Shown here: positions 5,949 through 9,488 of the stretch, in pieces | Layout: every line of letters starts with the position of its first letter | How positions within the stretch are numbered: the stretch's first letter is position 1 | NCBI GenBank assembly: GCA_021805585.1 | Contig: JAJZEY010000299.1 | Span: 1 to 9,488 of the forward strand | Reading direction: 5' to 3' | DNA: 9,488 nt | Origin: Planctomycetota bacterium | GTDB taxonomy: Bacteria; Planctomycetota; Phycisphaerae; WQYP01 | The notes under the pieces: generated by a model | The model's database searches: none | Seen by the model: the letters and a program-made list of their open reading frames with translations, nothing else | Told to the model about the DNA's origin: nothing | Position numbers and translations under genes: made by a program

Positions 5949-6467
5949 TTACAGGCCTTTCGAGTGATTGTGTGACGCCATACCGCCGGCAATGCGGTCC
6001 ATCCGCACAAATTCCAGGTCCGGCAAACGTCGTGTCTCCACCCTTTTCCATTCCTCCGGTTTCCATTCCGGAAACCAGGTATCGCCAGCCGGTTCCGGCG
6101 ACACGTGCACGAACGTCAAATACATGGTAACCGCAACGGGGAGCGCCAGGCCATAAATTTCCGCGCCGCCAACCACAAACAGTTCGGTTTCGCCGGCGCG
6201 GCTCGCCAGATCAATCGCCTCTTGAAGTGTCGCTACCCTCTCTATTCCCGCCGGCGGCGTGGCCCACCCTTTGCGAGTTAAAACCAGATTGCGGCGTTTG
6301 GGCAGCGGACGACCAACCGATTCATACGTTTTGCGCCCCATTAACACCGTGTGACCCGTGGTCAATTCACGGAAATGGCGTAAATCTTCCGGTTTGTGCC
6401 ACGGCAGTGCGCCGTTTGCCCCTATAAGACGGGCCGTGGTCATGGCGGCTATCAGGCTGATGCGCAA
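5949..6467 (-). CDS. folA: Dihydrofolate reductase (EC 1.5.1.3)
   Basis: It reduces dihydrofolate to tetrahydrofolate with NADPH in the cytoplasm. The 172 residues show the canonical order: ISLIAAM (3-9), the Met20-type loop IGANGALPW (15-23), PEDL with catalytic Asp28, MGRKTYESVGRPLP (43-56) that binds NADPH, FVVGGAEIYG (97-106) and GDTWFPEW (128-135). The family is usually 160-170 residues; here a polar tail of about 14 residues with two His follows the last strand. The start is TTG at 6467: AAGGA lies 7 nt upstream, and RISLIAAM directly follows it, as expected for the family. It lies 48 bp downstream of thyA on the same strand, almost certainly in one transcript, and regenerates the folate that ThyA oxidises. 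Confidence 0.96.
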   Translation of the reverse strand: MRISLIAAMTTARLIGANGALPWHKPEDLRHFRELTTGHTVLMGRKTYESVGRPLPKRRNLVLTRKGWATPPAGIERVATLQEAIDLASRAGETELFVVGGAEIYGLALPVAVTMYLTFVHVSPEPAGDTWFPEWKPEEWKRVETRRLPDLEFVRMDRIAGGMASHNHSKGL

Positions 6468-6515
6468 AACAAAATCCTTTTCGGAAAATCGAACCCGGAC
6501 CGCTCGCCTGTGAAC

Positions 6516-7379
6516 TTAAACCGCCACCTTAAAGCTGATCGGCGGATGCGGGTTGTAGCCTTCCACGGTGAAATCCTCGAATTTTAATTCGTCAAACGGC
6601 TTGTTTGCAATGTGCAGTTTGGGCAGCGGTCGCGGGTCGCGTGTCAATTGTTCGCGCAAACCGGCCAGGTGATCATAGGCGGCCATCGGCGTGCCGGGTT
6701 GGGCCACGTATATATGTGCATCTACAATAGTGTGGCCGAAATAGCCGAGTTTTAATCCGCATTCCTGCGCAATCATCTGCGTTAGTGTCGCATAGCAGGC
6801 CAGATTAAACGGTATGCCCAGGGCAATGTCTCCCGACCGTTGCGACAAATGACAATTCAGGCGGCCGTCCAGCACATGAAACACAAAACTGTAATGGCAG
6901 GGGGGCAACCGACTGTTTTCCGCGTTACCCGGTTCCCAGGCGCTGACCACCAGGCGGCGACTGTTGGGATTTCGTTTGATTTCATCTATCACATATCGAA
7001 TCTGATCAATTTCCCGCACTTCGGCCGTTGGCTGTCCGGTTTCGCGAACCGGCGCATGGCTTTTCTGAACGGGGTGCGGAAAACGCCGCCAATAACGCCC
7101 GTAGGCGGTTTCCAGTTCACCGCGTTCGTCCGCCCAGGCGTCCCATATTTTAGTGTGCGCCCGCAAATTTCGGATATGTTCTTCACCGGAAAGATACCAG
7201 AGCAACTCGCGCAGCACCGCCGGATAATTCACCTTTTTGGTGGTCAGCAGTGGAAAGCCGTCAGCCAAATTCACCCGGTAAAACGCGCCGAACCAGGATA
7301 TGGTGTCCACGCCCGTGCGGCTTGGTTTACGCACGCCGTTGTCCATTACCAGTTTAATCAGGTCAAGATATTCGCGCAT
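6516..7379 (-). CDS. thyA: Thymidylate synthase (EC 2.1.1.45)
   Basis: It makes dTMP from dUMP using 5,10-methylene-tetrahydrofolate and releases dihydrofolate. Visible landmarks in 287 residues: SRTGVDT (20-26) with a phosphate-binding Arg, FPLLTTKKV (42-50), ELLWYLSG (58-65), SRRLVVSAWEPG (140-151) with the second Arg pair, LPPCHYSFVFHV with nucleophile Cys161, QRSGDIALGIPFN (180-192) and DAHIY (220-224). The C-terminus ends in a hydrophobic residue (FKVAV), consistent with the closing tail of the family. It is about 20 residues longer than the E. coli enzyme because of a polar stretch at about 100-126 (PHPVQKSHAPVRETGQPTAE) before the helix leading to the Arg pair. The ribosome site is weak (GGAA about 7-8 nt upstream). 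It is the first gene of the cluster with folA and a small membrane protein. Confidence 0.97.
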   Translation of the reverse strand: MREYLDLIKLVMDNGVRKPSRTGVDTISWFGAFYRVNLADGFPLLTTKKVNYPAVLRELLWYLSGEEHIRNLRAHTKIWDAWADERGELETAYGRYWRRFPHPVQKSHAPVRETGQPTAEVREIDQIRYVIDEIKRNPNSRRLVVSAWEPGNAENSRLPPCHYSFVFHVLDGRLNCHLSQRSGDIALGIPFNLACYATLTQMIAQECGLKLGYFGHTIVDAHIYVAQPGTPMAAYDHLAGLREQLTRDPRPLPKLHIANKPFDELKFEDFTVEGYNPHPPISFKVAV

Positions 7380-7734
7380 TATTTGGTTCCAGCGAAAAAC
7401 TTCCGGTGGCGAATCGCATTCCGCACAATCCGCCTCGCGATTTTTTTAGTTTACACGATAGACCCCGGTTTTTACCATGGCTACCTTTTATATGGGGTGT
7501 CGGTCAATGGGACCTGATAACGGGGGCGGGAATAATGGACGGTTAAATGGCGGCGGCGAAAAAGGGGGCGTGTACTTGGCGTGATATTTGCGGAATTCAG
7601 AGGAACCCGCCCAGGCCGCCCCGACCGCTCTGGACCAGCCCGGCTTCTGGCCCCTCTTGGCCACACCCCGGTCATCCCTAAACGGCCGACAAGCGGTCAA
7701 GTTGATTACCGGCGACGTTATATATAGGGTCGCG
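7380..7734. other. Non-coding region between the PTS EIIA gene and thyA
   Basis: No gene is supported. It should hold the thyA promoter and the PTS gene terminator, but no convincing -35/-10 pair or hairpin with T-run could be fixed. A 5-bp hairpin with an AT-rich loop (GCGAC 7712-7716, GTCGC 7729-7733) directly follows the PTS stop codon and lacks a T-run. An exact 19-bp match to the moxR coding region lies at 7611-7629. Confidence 0.45.
7611..7629 (+). repeat. 19-bp direct repeat, copy A (intergenic)
   Basis: CCAGGCCGCCCCGACCGCT is identical, in the same orientation, to 8707-8725 inside the MoxR N-terminal extension. The bases flanking the two copies differ. Confidence 0.6.
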
Positions 7735-8235
7735 TTATTTGCCGGGGTGCCTTGTCGCTTCACGCCCCCGGCGCGTCGGAAGCTTTTCCCGATCGGCTAT
7801 GGCTGCATAAATATCCGCGCCGGTCTGGCATTTTTGCAGGGTGTTGCGAAAGCTTTCAATGGTCATAAGCCGGCTGATGCTGGCCAGGCATTGAATGTGG
7901 GCTGCCGTCTGTTCCGGCGGGCTGACCAGCAGCACAATAATGGAGACGGGCTGATCGTCAATTGAATTAAAATTGATGGAGGGTGTCACTTTTCCAATGG
8001 CGACCATCAGCTTTTTGACACCCTGGCATTTGCTATGCGGAATAGCCAGGCCGTGGCCTACGCCCGTGGTTCGCGTGGCTTCACGTTCCAGCACGCTGGC
8101 CAGCAATAATTCCGGATCTTTGACATCCGGAGATTTTGCCAGCAACTCAACCAGCTCTTTTATGGCCGCCTTTTTTTCCGTGGCCTGCATCGGGGCAAGC
8201 ACATCCTGGGGCCGAAGAATATCTGTCAAACGCAT
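7735..8235 (-). CDS. PTS EIIA domain protein (fructose/mannitol/Ntr type)
   Basis: This single EIIA domain of 166 residues belongs to the PTS EIIA type 2 fold. It accepts phosphate from HPr or NPr on His67 in the motif TTGVGHGLAIPHSK (57-69). The second conserved active-site His is His113 in AAHIQCLASISRL. N-terminal LTDILRPQDVLAPM and the Asp/Glu-rich helices fit the family. Without a fused permease domain or adjacent EIIC/EIIB genes it may be regulatory (PtsN-like) rather than a sugar transporter component; this is inference. A short basic tail (TRRGREATRHPGK) follows the domain. The ATG at 8235 has TAGG about 8 nt upstream. It is transcribed alone, divergently from the MoxR gene, and a 17-bp-spaced promoter lies just upstream. 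Confidence 0.9.
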   Translation of the reverse strand: MRLTDILRPQDVLAPMQATEKKAAIKELVELLAKSPDVKDPELLLASVLEREATRTTGVGHGLAIPHSKCQGVKKLMVAIGKVTPSINFNSIDDQPVSIIVLLVSPPEQTAAHIQCLASISRLMTIESFRNTLQKCQTGADIYAAIADREKLPTRRGREATRHPGK

Positions 8236-8260
8236 GAAAACGCCTAGCCGTCAAATACCA

Positions 8261-8272
8261 AACCGACTGGTT
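8261..8272. promoter_or_regulatory. Operator-like palindrome AACC-N4-GGTT at the PTS gene start site
   Basis: AACCGACTGGTT is directly downstream of the predicted -10 of the PTS gene, so it covers the expected transcription start. A related AACC-TG-GGTT lies at 8321-8330. An inverted relative, AACCGGTCGG, at 8356-8365 matches 9 of 10 bases. A repressor site is possible but not shown. Confidence 0.3.
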
Positions 8273-8301
8273 ACTCTAAACGCGACCAGCCTGCGCTTCA
8301 A
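8273..8301 (-). promoter_or_regulatory. Candidate promoter of the PTS EIIA gene
   Basis: The minus strand reads TTGAAG (8301-8296), a 17-bp spacer, then TAGAGT (8278-8273). Each hexamer matches 4 of 6 consensus bases. Transcription would start near 8266, about 30 nt before the ATG at 8235. Confidence 0.4.
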
Positions 8302-8367
8302 GCCCTCGACACCCGGCCCAAACCTGGGTTCTAAGCCAAATGTCGGGCGGGGTTTAACCGGTCGGCC

Positions 8368-8413
8368 TTTTCCGCGGAAAAATGCCTGTTGGTGCCGCTT
8401 TTCCGCTTTTCCG
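8368..8413. promoter_or_regulatory. Palindrome TTTTCCGCGGAAAA plus tandem half-sites
   Basis: A perfect 14-bp palindrome (8368-8381) contains TTTTCCG on both strands. Seventeen bases later CTTTTCCG occurs twice in direct tandem (8398-8405, 8406-8413). Repeated half-sites between divergent genes suggest a regulator-binding cluster; no known regulator is assigned. Confidence 0.35.
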
Positions 8414-8425
8414 ATACGGATTTTA

Positions 8426-8438
8426 GCCTGCAGCAGGC
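8426..8438. repeat. Short perfect inverted repeat GCCTGC-A-GCAGGC
   Basis: This is a 6-bp inverted repeat with a 1-bp centre, too tight for an RNA hairpin and so more like a protein-binding site. It lies upstream of the MoxR gene. Confidence 0.35.
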
Positions 8439-8569
8439 AATAAATCGGGTTCAATGGTATTGTATTTAATCAGAGTCTGACTAAAAGTTGCGCCCTGAAT
8501 TGCGGCTTTTACGGCAGCCTGGTGTATGGCCGGATTCAACCGGAACCGTAAATAAATGGAGTTTGGCGC

Positions 8570-9488
8570 ATGGCGAATTTTATGGGGAGCTTTTCCGACC
8601 CCGACAAGATACTTCCGCCGGTTGCCGCGCCGGTGCCGGCAGCGATGCCCGCGGCGGTCGCAACATCGCCTGACGGCGCGATTCCCCTTGCGGACGACCC
8701 TCCGGTCCAGGCCGCCCCGACCGCTTTCCCTGATCGCGAGCCAGTGCAAACTTCCGCTCCACCCGCGACAATCACCGCACGCGGAACCGCCGCATCGCCG
8801 GTAGCCGACGTTTCGCGTGTGGGTGCCACGGATGTTGAAGCGGTCGAACAGTTTGCCATGGCTTATCGCATGACCTGCGAACAGCTTGCCAAAGTCATTG
8901 TGGGCCAGCAGGAAGTCATTGAACAGGTGTTGACCGCAATGTTCTGCCAGGGCCACGTGCTGCTGGTGGGGGTGCCCGGCCTGGCCAAAACACTGCTGGT
9001 TAAAACCATAAGCGATGTGTTGGAACTGGAATTTAAGCGAGTTCAGTTTACGCCTGACCTGATGCCCTCCGACATAACCGGAACCGACGTCCTGGAAGAA
9101 GACCGTGCCACCGGCCGCCGTCAATTCCGATTTGTGCGCGGGCCGCTGTTTGCCAATATTGTGCTGGCGGATGAAATAAACCGCACCCCGCCCAAAACCC
9201 AGGCGGCCCTGCTGGAAGCCATGCAGGAACATCGGGTCACCACCGGGGATAACACCTACACGCTTCCGGAACCTTTCTTTGTTCTGGCCACGCAGAATCC
9301 AATCGAACAGGAAGGCACCTACCCGCTGCCCGAAGCGCAGTTGGACCGCTTCATGTTCATGACGCTGGTAAAATATCCCGATCCGGCACAGGAAATTCTG
9401 ATCATGAAACAGGCCACCGCGCCGGTTCGTGCCGCACTTTCCCGTCTGCTGGACGGGCCGATGATTATGGAACTTCAGCGGAGATCGG
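8570..9488 (+). CDS. MoxR-family AAA+ ATPase, C-terminus cut by window edge
   Basis: 306 codons are visible and the frame is open at the edge. MoxR AAA+ ATPases act as chaperone-like factors, often with VWA-domain proteins encoded downstream. Canonical sequence begins near residue 88: [18 protein letters not shown] (104-121), Walker A GVPGLAKT (134-141), [14 protein letters not shown] (159-172), Walker B VLADEIN (198-204), [16 protein letters not shown] (205-220), sensor 1 [20 protein letters not shown] (239-258) and DRF (259-261). The AAA+ lid follows and is cut. Residues 1-87 are unusual, being rich in Ala, Pro and acidic residues ([19 protein letters not shown]) and likely disordered. ATG at 8570 has GGAG 8 nt upstream. 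Later in-frame starts (Met97, GTG codon 84) lack ribosome sites, so the extension appears to be translated. It is divergent from the PTS gene. Confidence 0.93.
   Translation, partial: MANFMGSFSDPDKILPPVAAPVPAAMPAAVATSPDGAIPLADDPPVQAAPTAFPDREPVQTSAPPATITARGTAASPVADVSRVGATDVEAVEQFAMAYRMTCEQLAKVIVGQQEVIEQVLTAMFCQGHVLLVGVPGLAKTLLVKTISDVLELEFKRVQFTPDLMPSDITGTDVLEEDRATGRRQFRFVRGPLFANIVLADEINRTPPKTQAALLEAMQEHRVTTGDNTYTLPEPFFVLATQNPIEQEGTYPLPEAQLDRFMFMTLVKYPDPAQEILIMKQATAPVRAALSRLLDGPMIMELQRRS
8707..8725 (+). repeat. 19-bp direct repeat, copy B (inside the MoxR N-terminal extension)
   Basis: It is identical to 7611-7629. Here it encodes the QAAPTA portion of the low-complexity extension (residues 47-52). 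Confidence 0.6.

Larger units (their letters stand above)
8236..8569. other. Divergent intergenic region between PTS EIIA and MoxR genes
   Basis: It is about 330 bp without a gene and carries control elements for both directions. I see a probable PTS promoter (8273-8301), several inverted repeats (8261-8272, 8321-8330, 8368-8381, 8426-8438), a tandem CTTTTCCG pair (8398-8413) and the MoxR ribosome site GGAG (8558-8561). No clear plus-strand promoter could be fixed. Confidence 0.5.

Noticed and set aside
7712..7733. Hairpin after the PTS stop codon as a terminator
   Set aside because: The stem is 5 bp with a 12-nt AT-rich loop and no T-run on the minus strand, so it is not a supported intrinsic terminator.
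7588..7965. A 125-codon plus-strand frame spanning the intergenic region and the PTS gene
   Set aside because: More than half of it is antisense to the PTS EIIA gene, and the rest shows no motif apart from the 19-bp repeat.
8423..9232. A 269-codon open frame on the minus strand
   Set aside because: It is antisense to the MoxR ATPase, with low-complexity Arg/Gly/Cys/His composition typical of shadow frames.
1..9488. CRISPR array, tRNA, rRNA, toxin-antitoxin or defence system
   Set aside because: No regularly spaced direct repeats with spacers, no tRNA T-loop signature, no rRNA core sequence and no defence-related domains were seen in the window.

Overview
The window looks like a chromosomal segment of a planctomycete-type bacterium, most plausibly from the class Phycisphaerae or a close relative. 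This is inference from gene style only. The main clue is the prepilin at the left edge, which ends in the H-X9-DG / LWxLrW tail that fills planctomycete genomes. The MoxR core, in the planctomycete style, supports it. Base composition is moderately GC-rich by eye, and start codons include GTG and TTG. All genes except the last run on the minus strand.

From left to right (descending within each minus-strand operon): (1) 1-1431, minus, is a 3'-truncated prepilin-like gene in which a bactofilin/PilX-like beta-repeat region separates the prepilin head from the H-X9-DG tail. (2) 1432-1868 is non-coding and carries a strong terminator at its right end. (3) 1894-3861, minus, is a double-ATPase ABC-F protein with a probable GTG start and an extended -10 promoter. 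(4) 3951-4216 is a gene-less palindromic element. It has 26-bp imperfect terminal inverted repeats, a perfect hairpin at its centre and a 5-bp direct duplication (AAATA) on each side, so it has the anatomy of a MITE. It lies just upstream of the ABC-F promoter. (5) 4217-4527 is non-coding. (6) 5546 to 4528, minus, is a two-gene operon, a DinB-like protein followed by a Nudix hydrolase, overlapping by ATGA. (7) 5579-5718 holds the promoter of that operon and three 13-bp tandem repeats. (8) 7379 to 5719, minus, is the cluster thyA, folA (TTG start) and a two-helix small membrane protein. (9) 7380-7734 is non-coding. (10) 7735-8235, minus, is a PTS EIIA domain protein. (11) 8236-8569 is a divergent intergenic region rich in palindromes. 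(12) 8570 to the right edge, plus, is a MoxR-family AAA+ ATPase with an unusual Ala/Pro-rich N-terminal extension, truncated by the window.

Functionally, thyA and folA form the classical dTMP/folate pair: ThyA consumes methylene-tetrahydrofolate and releases dihydrofolate, which DHFR reduces. The DinB-like and Nudix proteins look like a translationally coupled pair related to stress or nucleotide housekeeping. The ABC-F protein probably acts on ribosomes. The most notable items are the MITE-like element, the composite prepilin, an exact 19-bp repeat shared by two distant sites, and the N-terminal extension of the MoxR protein. I see no CRISPR array, tRNA, rRNA or recognisable defence system.
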